NCBI RefSeq assembly: GCF_003388735.1
Contig: NZ_QUBQ01000002.1
Span: 682,001-746,000 of the forward strand
Direction of reading: 5' to 3'
Source: Paenibacillus paeoniae
GTDB lineage: Bacteria > Bacillota > Bacilli > Paenibacillales > Paenibacillaceae
Length of the DNA stretch: 64,000 nucleotides
Shown here: in pieces, positions 17,072 through 26,000 of the stretch
Numbering within the stretch: position 1 is the stretch's first letter
Layout: every line of letters begins with the position of its first letter
The notes under the pieces: model-generated
What the model saw: the letters and a program-made list of their open reading frames with translations, nothing else
What the model was told of the DNA's origin: nothing
Databases searched by the model: none
Made by a program: the position numbers and the translations under genes

Positions 17072-18283
17072 TCAGCTCGGATAAAGCCTGTTTTGCGGAA
17101 TAATTTGCTTCGGCTGGGAGGCCGATGACCAGGACAGCTTGGCTATGGCATCTTCGGTATTATCATAATACTCCAGCTTGATATCATACTTCTGACCAGC
17201 CGTCAGATAGATAGTACCTGACCATTCAGTTTCTGCCTGATCCATCCACTTGTCGATAATAAGCTGATTGTTCACCCATAATCTGACACCGTCATCCGTA
17301 CTCGTATGGAAGGTATAGGTTCCTGTATACTGCGGCTTCACTTTGCCCGTCCAGCGAACAGAGAAGGTGTCTGCGCCCATTGAAGAAATCGGCGCTCCGT
17401 AGCCCCAATTGAAGTTTACCGTCGCGTCTACTCTTGTTGTCTTCAAGGAAGTGAAATTCATGTTGTCGTAATATTGGCCTGTCAGCCCGGTTCCGTTGTC
17501 CGCCGGAAGCTGGCTTGCCGGCGTGAACTTGATCCAGTCGTAGTAAGCGCGAACCGGCGCTCCCGGATAGTTGAACTTACCCGTCCATATCTCTGCCGGG
17601 CCCGAACCCGACCAAAGATTAACCATGATGTGTCCAGGATTGGTCGGCAGCGCGCCTCTTGATCCGTTCTCCGTATGCACCAGAGTTCCGTCTACGTACC
17701 ACTTAATGTAGGTAGGCGACCACTCGAATGCATAATCATGGAAATCAAGCGAAGCATCGAAGCCCAGATCGATGATCGTGCTGTGATTGCCGACGCCGTT
17801 CGTGAAGTAGTTTGTCTCCAGCTTGGTGGTGTCTTTGCCCAAAATCTCAATATCGATCTCGTCATTGGATGAGCCTGGCGCTTGACCGGAATACGTAAAG
17901 AGACTCGTTACCAGCCCGGTTCCTTTCGCTGCTTTCATCCGCGCTTCCACTCTGCCATAGCCATACTTCACATTTGTGGCGTATTCGGCTGAGGCGTAGC
18001 TCTTGCCCGAGCAGCTAGCGGGACATCCCGCATTATCCAATCGCAAGGCCATAATGCCATTCGAAAATTCCTGGTTGACCGCTTTCCATCCGACGCCGAA
18101 GTCGACGCCATTGGCCCAGCCGTCCGAAGTGTAAAACATACTTGGATTCGTCCCGTTCAGCGGTTCAAGAAATGCAACATCAGCAGCCGATATGGGTTTC
18201 GGCAGGAGCAAAACGGCAAGCATTGCAGCAGCCGTAAGCCAAACTGTCATTCTTTTTCTGATAGACATCACCTTGTTGTTCAT
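17072..18283 (-). CDS. Secreted GH16 beta-glucanase with C-terminal PA14 domain
   Basis: 403 aa. Signal peptide 1-33. GH16 domain about 38-250 with active-site motif EIDIE (nucleophile Glu142, acid/base Glu146) and WYVDGTLVHTENG. The GH16 family cleaves beta-1,3 or mixed beta-1,3-1,4 glucans; the sequence is closest in style to bacterial lichenases (short domain, YGYGRVEARMKAAKGTG). Residues about 258-400 form a PA14 domain (GLTGQYYDNMNF, GTYTFHTSTDDGVRLWVNNQLIIDKW, LTAGQKYDIKLEYYDN), a beta-barrel that probably binds carbohydrate. It is the second of a tandem pair with the next upstream GH16 gene, 49 nt away. GAGG is 9 nt before the start. Confidence 0.9.
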   Translation of the reverse strand: MNNKVMSIRKRMTVWLTAAAMLAVLLLPKPISAADVAFLEPLNGTNPSMFYTSDGWANGVDFGVGWKAVNQEFSNGIMALRLDNAGCPASCSGKSYASAEYATNVKYGYGRVEARMKAAKGTGLVTSLFTYSGQAPGSSNDEIDIEILGKDTTKLETNYFTNGVGNHSTIIDLGFDASLDFHDYAFEWSPTYIKWYVDGTLVHTENGSRGALPTNPGHIMVNLWSGSGPAEIWTGKFNYPGAPVRAYYDWIKFTPASQLPADNGTGLTGQYYDNMNFTSLKTTRVDATVNFNWGYGAPISSMGADTFSVRWTGKVKPQYTGTYTFHTSTDDGVRLWVNNQLIIDKWMDQAETEWSGTIYLTAGQKYDIKLEYYDNTEDAIAKLSWSSASQPKQIIPQNRLYPS

Positions 18284-18332
18284 ACCTACACACCTCTTTC
18301 ATGGAATGTAATCGATGGATAACAAGCGCAAG

Positions 18333-19484
18333 TTAAGCCAAGCTTCTGGAAATCTTAATAAATTGCTTCTGAGCGTCCCTGTCAATCTTCGCGCCGATGG
18401 CATCCGCAAGCGCTTGGAGCGGCACGTATGCATGACCATTCCTTAGCGTAACAGGTTCAGCCAGCGTAATTTTTTTACCATTCACCGTCGCAGACTTGGA
18501 GCCTGCCTTGAAGATCAGCGTTGTATCTGTAGCTTCATCGATAACGTGAATTTCCTGTTTCGCACCGTTCCACTCTATCTTTGCATTCAAGGACTCCATC
18601 AGATAGCGAAGCGGTGCCATCTCGGTCTGACCAATGCGGTAGATCTGCGGTTTGTTCGGATCTTCTACTTGCAGCTCGACCGACTGCACGCCGCCTTGCG
18701 GCTGCTCCGCTTTTGTATAAGCGATCCGGTCGAACTCGGCAACTAGTGTCTGACCTTGATGCGTATAGTCACCCGCCCAACCGTTCGTCTTCGTTGCCGG
18801 CCACACATTGGCAATGATATGGCCCGGTGTAGAAGGCAATGTGCCTCTCTCGCCCGTCTCGGTGTGAACCAGCTTGCCATCCACATACCACTTGATGTAA
18901 TCCGGCGACCATTCAAAGGCATAATCGTGGAAGTCATCTGCCGCATCGAAGCCCAGCGGAATTATCGTGGAGTGCATGCCTACGCTTTTCGTAAAATAGT
19001 TCGTTTCCAGCTTTGTTGTGTCTTTGCCCAAAATCTCAACGTCAATCTCATGTGCTGTGCCGTCCGGATCGGTGCCATACGTGAAGAAGCCTGTTACAAC
19101 ACCTTCTCCTTTAACCGCTTTCATTCTTACTTCGAATTTGCCGTAACCGTACCGCTTGGTCGTCGCATATTCTCCTGCTGCATAGGGCTGACCAGAGCAT
19201 AGGGCTTGATCGTCCACACAAGGCTTATCGTCGAGCAGCAGCTTCATCTTGCCGTCCTCGAATACGACATGGTCGTCTCTCCACCCGTTTAAGAAAGTCC
19301 CTCCATTGCCCCATCCATTCGACGAGTAAAAACGGTCCGTATCCTTCTTGTCGAGGTGATCCTCAAAGTTCGTACCGAGAACCTCCGGCGCCGCCTCCTC
19401 CGCCATTGCTGTTAGCGGCATAAGAAGTGCCACCGTCGTGAAAGCGGATACAACTAATGTTGTCCATTTGCGTCTAAGCTTCAT
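18333..19484 (-). CDS. Secreted GH16 beta-glucanase with copper-amine-oxidase-N-like domain
   Basis: 383 aa. Signal peptide 1-28. GH16 domain about 40-258 with EIDVE (Glu146 and Glu150) and WYVDGKLVHTETG; the body is a clear paralogue of the neighbouring enzyme (shared KDTTKLETNYFT, HSTII.LGFDA..DFHDYAFEWSP). Residues about 275-383 form a copper-amine-oxidase N-terminal-like domain (APLRYLMESLNAKIEWN, VTLRNGHAYVPLQALADAIGAKI), a module Paenibacillus uses on many exported proteins, probably for wall or surface association. Predicted lichenase or laminarinase. GGAGG 10 nt before ATG. Probably cotranscribed with the next GH16 gene. Confidence 0.9.
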   Translation of the reverse strand: MKLRRKWTTLVVSAFTTVALLMPLTAMAEEAAPEVLGTNFEDHLDKKDTDRFYSSNGWGNGGTFLNGWRDDHVVFEDGKMKLLLDDKPCVDDQALCSGQPYAAGEYATTKRYGYGKFEVRMKAVKGEGVVTGFFTYGTDPDGTAHEIDVEILGKDTTKLETNYFTKSVGMHSTIIPLGFDAADDFHDYAFEWSPDYIKWYVDGKLVHTETGERGTLPSTPGHIIANVWPATKTNGWAGDYTHQGQTLVAEFDRIAYTKAEQPQGGVQSVELQVEDPNKPQIYRIGQTEMAPLRYLMESLNAKIEWNGAKQEIHVIDEATDTTLIFKAGSKSATVNGKKITLAEPVTLRNGHAYVPLQALADAIGAKIDRDAQKQFIKISRSLA

Positions 19485-19637
19485 GAATCGTCTTCCTCCT
19501 TCTTTTCAATTCTTGAAATCAGAAACATCAATCCACTTAATCCTACATGCTATCGCGCCTATGATCTCAGCCATTTCAACCATAAACCTGCACTATTTAA
19601 CGGATATTTAAATGAAATGTAAATGTCGAGCCACAAT

Positions 19638-19683
19638 AAAAGGCCGGATAATAGGACGACCTTCCGTCCTTATCCGACCTTTA
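19638..19683 (-). terminator. Intrinsic terminator after the small membrane protein gene
   Basis: AAAGG(C)CGGATAATAGGACG...CGTCCTTATCCGACCTTT is a long inverted repeat, 20 nt past the 19703 stop. It also separates that operon from the GH16 promoter region. Confidence 0.75.
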
Positions 19684-19702
19684 TAACTTACATTACCTGA
19701 TT

Positions 19703-20164
19703 CTATGAGTCTTTCTTTTGAAAGCAATACATGAAGAGCAGTCCAACCGCAACACTAAAAGATTCCAGGCTTAATGGAGACTGTGGGCTCGATGCCGGTA
19801 ACAATTGGTCCACTGCATTAATCAAGGGAGCAACGTTGTAATGCAACCGGAAGAGCATAGCAGGTACTGGGAGCAGCAACAACGGGAGCACAACGATCAG
19901 GAACAAGGCCCAATTGAACTTCCACTTCCCTAGCTTTGCACGAAGTTGAACAATGCGAATCACACCAAGCAACAGCCCTAACATAACCGGCAGTAGTACA
20001 GGAACAGCGGCCGCTGCGAAATGCTTCAGCTGCCTCTTTCCTCCTATAGGGAAAAACGGGTGGTACTGAACTGTCGCGCTTAGATTGGAGATATAGGTAA
20101 AAAGATGCATAAGACCAAAAATCGCGATTAGCAAGCCCACGTATTTCGCTATTTGATTCATCAT
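19703..20164 (-). CDS. Small integral membrane protein, function unknown
   Basis: 153 aa from the ATG at 20164, with GGAGGTA upstream; the longer frame to 20230 contains the ribosome binding site. Four hydrophobic segments at about 8-28, 48-70, 83-105 and 130-147. No catalytic motif is visible. It follows the DUF2306 gene by 66 nt and is probably cotranscribed with it. I do not recognise the family. Confidence 0.65.
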   Translation of the reverse strand: MMNQIAKYVGLLIAIFGLMHLFTYISNLSATVQYHPFFPIGGKRQLKHFAAAAVPVLLPVMLGLLLGVIRIVQLRAKLGKWKFNWALFLIVVLPLLLLPVPAMLFRLHYNVAPLINAVDQLLPASSPQSPLSLESFSVAVGLLFMYCFQKKDS

Positions 20165-20230
20165 CTTCGGTACCTCCTGCTTAGCGATAGGATGGCTTCC
20201 GACCGAACGCTCCCCTATCGGTGCTTCCAC

Positions 20231-20872
20231 TTATGATAGCTGAGGCGACTCTTTGAACACTGTTCGATTGATCACTTCCGCCACGAGCCATAATCCCAGA
20301 ATCGAAATATAGACCGAGACCGTGTAACTGGTCGTAAAGGATAGACTGAATGCTTTCTGGAGCAACGTCAAGGATAGGTGAGTGACCGCATTGGTAAAGC
20401 AAAATACATAGCTTCGCACCATCCACTGCCGATGGCTGTTCGTCTGTTTCTTTCTAATTTTGGATATTGCGATAACCGTAATAATCGGCCAGGCAATATT
20501 TAATAGATTGAACGGAATACTCGTGGCCTTGCCACCAGTAGAATAAGGGGCCATGTAGCCCGACGTGATATCTACAATGAGGATTGCAATCAGATACAAG
20601 TATCCATTCATTCGATGGAACTTCTTGTGTTTCCTCAGCACTGCATTTGAAAAGTTGACCGCCCCTGCCAATAACGCGATACAAGCGAAAGCGACATGAA
20701 CATACATGACATTCAGCCAAATAGGGGGCTGGAGCGTACGCTTCAGATCAATCTTATGACTGAGAAATCGGGATGCGGACGGATCATAGATATAGTTAAC
20801 GACTACAGCATACAACACAGCGCCGATAGCAGCTGCAATGACTAGCTTGTACAGAAGCCTGGAGTTGAACAT
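20231..20872 (-). CDS. DUF2306-family integral membrane protein
   Basis: 213 aa from the ATG at 20872 (GAGG 9 nt upstream; in-frame ATGs at 20878 and 20899 are alternatives). Six hydrophobic helices. The pattern H-x-x-x-A-x-x-A near helix 2 (YVHVAFACIALLAGAVNF), LRKHKKFHRMNGYLYL and NSHRQWMVRSYVFCFT match DUF2306, whose conserved histidines suggest haem or quinone binding, but no function is established. Probably cotranscribed with the four-helix protein that follows. Confidence 0.75.
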   Translation of the reverse strand: MFNSRLLYKLVIAAAIGAVLYAVVVNYIYDPSASRFLSHKIDLKRTLQPPIWLNVMYVHVAFACIALLAGAVNFSNAVLRKHKKFHRMNGYLYLIAILIVDITSGYMAPYSTGGKATSIPFNLLNIAWPIITVIAISKIRKKQTNSHRQWMVRSYVFCFTNAVTHLSLTLLQKAFSLSFTTSYTVSVYISILGLWLVAEVINRTVFKESPQLS

Positions 20873-21050
20873 GTACATAAGCCTCACTTCATGGTGCATT
20901 TGGCAAACAGATTAGCTCTGCCATTCACCATTTTATCGTAAGGCTTCTGCCGAGTATAGCATCTTTGCCAACCAACGCTTGCGAACTCATTCTTTTACAT
21001 ATGAAACATGACGAATCCAACTGCTGTCCAGTACGTTCTCACTTTCGTGC

Positions 21051-21470
21051 TCAATCTAACCCCTTCTTATTTACAATTAAATCAGTTAGCATGTCGATTG
21101 ATTGTTCTTCGACCATCTGGATGGAGATTAACTGACCGTCTTTTTGGACATTGTCTAGCTCTAAAACGATAAGATTCGCTTGAATTCCATGCTCCGGGTA
21201 TTGTTTAAAACCTAGGACGGAAGATACATCTTCATCATAAATTCGTATTGTGGGATACATTGGATTCGTTTTTTCTATGCCTACGTTTTGTATGCTGTAT
21301 TCCCATGTCAGCAGTATTTCGTTCTCTTCATGCAGTTGCACAAAAGTGGCGCTCGTTTCATCGGTTTGAAATTTTGTGTGATTTCCAGGATCCTGATAGT
21401 TTGAAGCTGAAGAACAGCCTGCCAGCAATCCAACCAATACCGGTACAATAATTAATTTATTGATTTTCAC
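21051..21470 (-). CDS. Small lipoprotein, function unknown
   Basis: 139 aa. Lipoprotein signal with lipobox LLAGC at residues 15-19, then a soluble beta-rich domain of about 110 residues. No recognised family. The gene begins 11 nt after the stop of the phosphotransferase-like gene on the same strand, so the two probably form one transcript. Confidence 0.65.
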   Translation of the reverse strand: MKINKLIIVPVLVGLLAGCSSASNYQDPGNHTKFQTDETSATFVQLHEENEILLTWEYSIQNVGIEKTNPMYPTIRIYDEDVSSVLGFKQYPEHGIQANLIVLELDNVQKDGQLISIQMVEEQSIDMLTDLIVNKKGLD

Positions 21471-21481
21471 CCCTCCGCTTC

Positions 21482-22483
21482 TTAGAGCAAATAAGTCTCC
21501 AGCAACGTCTTGAAAGACTGGTCATTCTCTCCGAGCCAGCGATCTCTATCACGGAACTGACGCATCATATAAGTGAAATTGGGTTCAACATTGCTCCCTG
21601 CATAATGCTGGCCAATGTAAATATGAAGAACCGCAATATGGTAGATTCGAGTCATGTAGCGAAGCTGGGCAATCTCTTGAGAGGAGCTTCTGCAGAATAT
21701 GGAGTAGCTCTTAACGAAAGCCTCCAGCAACCGCCAGGAACCATCCGACTCCTGCAGAACATGATTCAGACAGATCGCAAGCTCCATGCACCTGACATCC
21801 ATTGCGATAAAGTCAAAGTCCAATACCCCGCAAATTGAGTGATCCTTTGCCAATAGGTTGAATATAAGCAAATCATGATGCACTAATTGCGAAGGCAATT
21901 CGTTCAAGATAGACGGGGATGATTGTACCGACACTACCATTTCTGTATAGAATGCCAAGTCTGCGTCATCTATCGGAAAGGGCGGCTGTTCGAAAAATGA
22001 TTGGATCCTATCCCAATCTGCAAGCGGATGCAGGCTGTAGAAACGGGAGAAGGGTTGTCCCTTATAGGCGAGCTTCTCGGTTGCAACGGTACTGAGCACA
22101 GCGGAGATTTCGCCGACCACACGCCCAAATTCGGCTGCATGCCTCTCCTCAGATAGCGGCGGCACGCTCCCCTCGATAAAGGAAACCATTGCGCCAAGCG
22201 TTCCGTCGGGCAACTGTACATACTCATCCCCTTTGTTGGTAGACAGGAAAGCCGGCACCTGGAAGGAAAGGTTGGCATGATTCAGATAGGAAGTAACTCT
22301 CGCCTCCAGCTCCAGGCTTTCTTTGTTTTTGGTATAGCGATTATAGATTCGGGCGATATACTTCACATCATTAACTTCAATCAATTGAGTCAGATTCGTA
22401 AGCCCGAAGGGCACCGGCTCCACCTTGCAATGGGAATAGTCCTTAAAATAATAGCTTAACAGCTCGCGTATTTTATCTTCCAT
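21482..22483 (-). CDS. Phosphotransferase (APH / choline-homoserine kinase-like)
   Basis: 333 aa from the ATG at 22483, preceded by AAAGGGG. The protein-kinase-like APH fold is shown by LVHHDLLIFNLLAKD (Brenner-type H-x-D-x(4)-N loop with catalytic Asp) and GVLDFDFIAMDVRCMELA (Mg-binding Asp, DFG equivalent). N-terminal residues 22-80 resemble the ATP-binding lobe (FGLTNLTQLIEV, YIARIYNRY). Members phosphorylate aminoglycosides, homoserine, choline or other small alcohols; the substrate cannot be told here. Followed by a small lipoprotein gene. Confidence 0.8.
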   Translation of the reverse strand: MEDKIRELLSYYFKDYSHCKVEPVPFGLTNLTQLIEVNDVKYIARIYNRYTKNKESLELEARVTSYLNHANLSFQVPAFLSTNKGDEYVQLPDGTLGAMVSFIEGSVPPLSEERHAAEFGRVVGEISAVLSTVATEKLAYKGQPFSRFYSLHPLADWDRIQSFFEQPPFPIDDADLAFYTEMVVSVQSSPSILNELPSQLVHHDLLIFNLLAKDHSICGVLDFDFIAMDVRCMELAICLNHVLQESDGSWRLLEAFVKSYSIFCRSSSQEIAQLRYMTRIYHIAVLHIYIGQHYAGSNVEPNFTYMMRQFRDRDRWLGENDQSFKTLLETYLL

Positions 22484-22556
22484 GGATATCCCCTTTCTAT
22501 GCTCCAGCAGCATGCGGGCTTTACATTAGACCAAATAACCTTCATTCATCATCGTC

Positions 22557-22979
22557 CTACATTTGCTCTTGCCGGTTTTTCTGAAAGGCAATATATTCTT
22601 TCGGGACATACTTCGACCGTTCATAAAATTTTTGCGCATGTACATTAGATTTACCGGTTATAATCTTCACTTCTTCAACCCCCTGCTCATACAGCTCTGT
22701 CTCCAAAAATGCGAGCAACATCTTTGCGTGTCCATTGCCTCGGAAGTTTTCTTTCATGTACATTTCGGTTATTTCGCCTTGGGCATGACTATAGCAGAAC
22801 GATCGAAAGATTTGAGCACATGCGAAACCAACCAGTTCCCCCTTCACTACGACAACCGCCACCAGCTCACTCCCTTCAAGGAGACTCTGTTCAATGTCTG
22901 CAACTCTACGCAATTCCCCATTGAAATCATCGTTCAGAGCAGCCAGTCCTGCTGCATCTATGACCCCAGCCCATCTCAC
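22557..22979 (-). CDS. GNAT-family N-acetyltransferase
   Basis: 140 aa, apparently starting at GTG (22979); the N-terminus is not certain because no well-placed ribosome binding site precedes the GTG and the frame stays open a few codons further. The acetyl-CoA site is MKENFRGNGHAKMLLAFLE (motif A, R-x-x-G-x-A), preceded by the beta4 strand ITEMYM and followed by EVKIITGKSNVHAQKFYERSKYV. Acceptor unknown. Single gene between the kinase-like gene and the GH81 gene. Confidence 0.8.
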   Translation of the reverse strand: MRWAGVIDAAGLAALNDDFNGELRRVADIEQSLLEGSELVAVVVVKGELVGFACAQIFRSFCYSHAQGEITEMYMKENFRGNGHAKMLLAFLETELYEQGVEEVKIITGKSNVHAQKFYERSKYVPKEYIAFQKNRQEQM

Positions 22980-23021
22980 CGCAACATTGGCTTTCTCCAG
23001 TTACTCTCTCCCCCAACCGTT

Positions 23022-23055
23022 GCAGGGATTGCAAAAACGCAACCCCTGCCTTTTT
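23022..23055 (+). other. Stem-loop with T-run on the plus strand
   Basis: GCAGGG...CCCTGCC followed by TTTTT reads as a terminator on the plus strand, although both neighbouring genes are on the minus strand. It may be chance, or it may block antisense transcription into the GH81 gene. Confidence 0.3.
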
Positions 23056-23087
23056 CTCGTATTATTCTCAGAATATAACAAGTCCCA

Positions 23088-26000
23088 TTAGTTGTACACC
23101 TTAAATTCCCTAATCGACCACCAGTTGGATGCTGTTCCCGTCTGCACAATCTTGATATACCGTGCCCCCATTTGCGGGAATTGTACGGTTACAAGCGGCC
23201 CGCTTCCTAGGCCGCTCGCAATGACGTTGCCATAGCTCACGCCATCTTGCGACACATACAACTCGTATCCTCTAGCAAAGTCATCATTACTGCCTGTGGA
23301 GTCCATAATAATCTTGCTGAAACGTTGCGGGGAACCCATATCGACCGTCAGCGATTGGCCCGGAGCCATCGCCGCTCCTGTGCTCCAGCGAGTCGACATA
23401 TCTCCGTCGAGCAGATTGACCGCAGCATCGCCGCTTGATGGCGATGAAGCTGCTGCCCATCCGGAACGAGACAATTCAGCGCCTGAACTGCCGCCATTGT
23501 TGCCTCCGCTGCCATTCGTATACACGTTCAGCTCCCTGATCGACCACCAGTTGGACGCCGTTCCGGTCTGCACAATCTTGATATAGCGTGCTGACTGTAC
23601 AGGGAAGACGGCTGCCACAACCGGGCCGCTGCCTGTACCGCTGACGACCGCACTGCCATAGTTCACGCCGTCATTCGATACATAGACCTCGTAGCTGCGA
23701 GCATAATCGTCATTGCTCCCTGTGGAATCCATGACGATCTTGTTGAAGCTCTTCGCCGCCTTCATATCGATGATTAGCGATTGGCCCGGAGCCATCGCTG
23801 TACCTGCGCTCCAGCGCGTCTGCATGCTTCCGTCCAGCAGATTCAGAGCCTCATCGCCGCTCGAAGGAGATGAAGAGGCCGTCCAGCCGGTGCGGTTCAG
23901 AGCGGTCTCCCCTCCTACGGGACCACCAGGACCATTCTCTCCTGTATGCTCCATCGGATTTGTCTTGATCAGACTTAACGGATCGACGACCACTGAACCA
24001 GTCACACCGGACGCATTGCGGAACTGTACGGTGATAGGCGCCGATGTTGGATTCCAGACTTGCGCCGTATACAGATTGCCCTTCTTGTATACGCCGACCG
24101 AAGACCAGTTGTCGGCCCAGACATCGGTCGTACGATGTCCGTAGCTCTCCATGTTATGAATGAACCAGTAGGCATTAAATACTTCATTTTGCTGCATAAC
24201 GCCCGGATTCCATTTGGCAATGACCGCTCCCGGATCGCTAAGCGCCTGATAAGGCCATATGATATGCTCCCAGCCCTCTTCCGGCCCGTCATTATCCTGA
24301 AGGAACGCGCCATACAGCATCGCTGCCTTCTGCGGTTCCTTGCCGTAGTAGCTCATCCACTCCGCAGTCGGCAGCCAGTGAATACCGTAAATATTTTCGG
24401 GAGCGCCAGAGAAGTAGGTCCCGTACAGATAAGCGCTTCCCCATACTTGGCCCGCGACGCCATGCTCATACTCCGGTATCCAGTTATCGCCGTCATAATT
24501 GAACCAGTATTGCTCGATCGCCTTCAGCTCCGTCGTGAAGCCCCATGCTCCGGCATCCCGGTATGCATCATTTCCTGTTACCACTCCCCACAGATAAAGC
24601 CCTGCCCAGCCATTCAACGCCTCGCCCGCCGCTTCCTGATTATTGCCGTTGTTATTGTCCGCATAAGCGCCCGCCCATGAATGTCCTTCATAGGGATCAA
24701 AACTGCGAAACCAAGGATACATGCTGTCCGTTCTGGACGGGTTGGCATAGTCTCGAATCAAATGCTCAACCATCCCTCCGTATTCACGTTCAAAAGAGGG
24801 ATCAAAAGCCGCCAGTATCGCAGACGCATAGACGAAATAACCATACGTATAATGATGGTCGGTCAGTCCTGTATTGATGCCCCATCCCGCTGCCCAAGGG
24901 AAAATCGAACCCCAGTCCGGCGAATAGTGGAAATAATACGTGTGAAGCGCATCTTCCTCCGAGTAGGTATACCAATCAACGAGCACCTTCCGCAGCTTGC
25001 CAAGGAAAAAATCTCTACGCTCCGTATCGCCCATGCTGTCGCTGATCATAGCCGCCAGCGCTGCAGGATGCAGCACTTTGCCCTGCCAATAAGGGTCTTG
25101 GTTCATTAGGCCGCCTTCATTGTTCAGTTCATTCTCCAGAACTGTCAGATAAGTGCTCAAGCTGTCCCTTGAATAAGCAGCGTTATTCGGCTCGGCGAAC
25201 TGAGGCAATATCCCGTTAAATCGATCAACAGTCGTAAAGGCATTGCCTTCATGCACCCTAAGCGTTCCTCTTATCGAGGGATAGGTCCTCCCCGTCGCGG
25301 ATGCGTTCGACGCCTTCCACTGATGCGGCAGCATAGCCATAAGCGTATCCCCGGAGAATCCGCCTCGTTTGACCTCCGTCACTGATTGGAATGTCGTTGT
25401 GACTGATGCCTGCGGCATGTCATAGTTGTAACTGACGAGCGTATCGGTTATGAAAGCATAGCCGTGCTGGTAAAACAGATTCAAATCTGTACTGGTTGGC
25501 AAAGCCGCGATGGACATATAGTTCTGCCCGCTGCCCAGCCCAATCTTGAGCTTGTTCCCAGCCTTCGTAAATATGGTGCCTGGCGGCGCGAACACGCCGT
25601 AGGGCCGTAGGAAGGTTTGCGGCGGCGATGCTCCATCCGTATTCGTAATCTCCAGACCGAGATGGTCTCCCGTTATGCTCTGGCCATCCGCAAGCGTAAT
25701 GGTCTCATTGTTGCGATTAAAAAGTCTGGTAATGCCAGGAGAATACAACTCCACGCTGGAAGGATTAGAAAAGGTGTGATAGGTGTACGGTGAGCCCTTT
25801 ACTAGTGTAGAACGCATCTTAGGAGAGTTGTCGTCACTTAGAATGACGTCAACGGAGTAGTCACCGTAGCCGTCGACCTTGCTCTCAATCGTACTCATAT
25901 CGGTGATGTTGCTTGCCATAACGAAGAGATCGGGCGGTCCGTCGGCATTGACCGCACCGCCGTCGCCGTTAATGAAGCCCGCTCCGGGATTCATCAAGCC

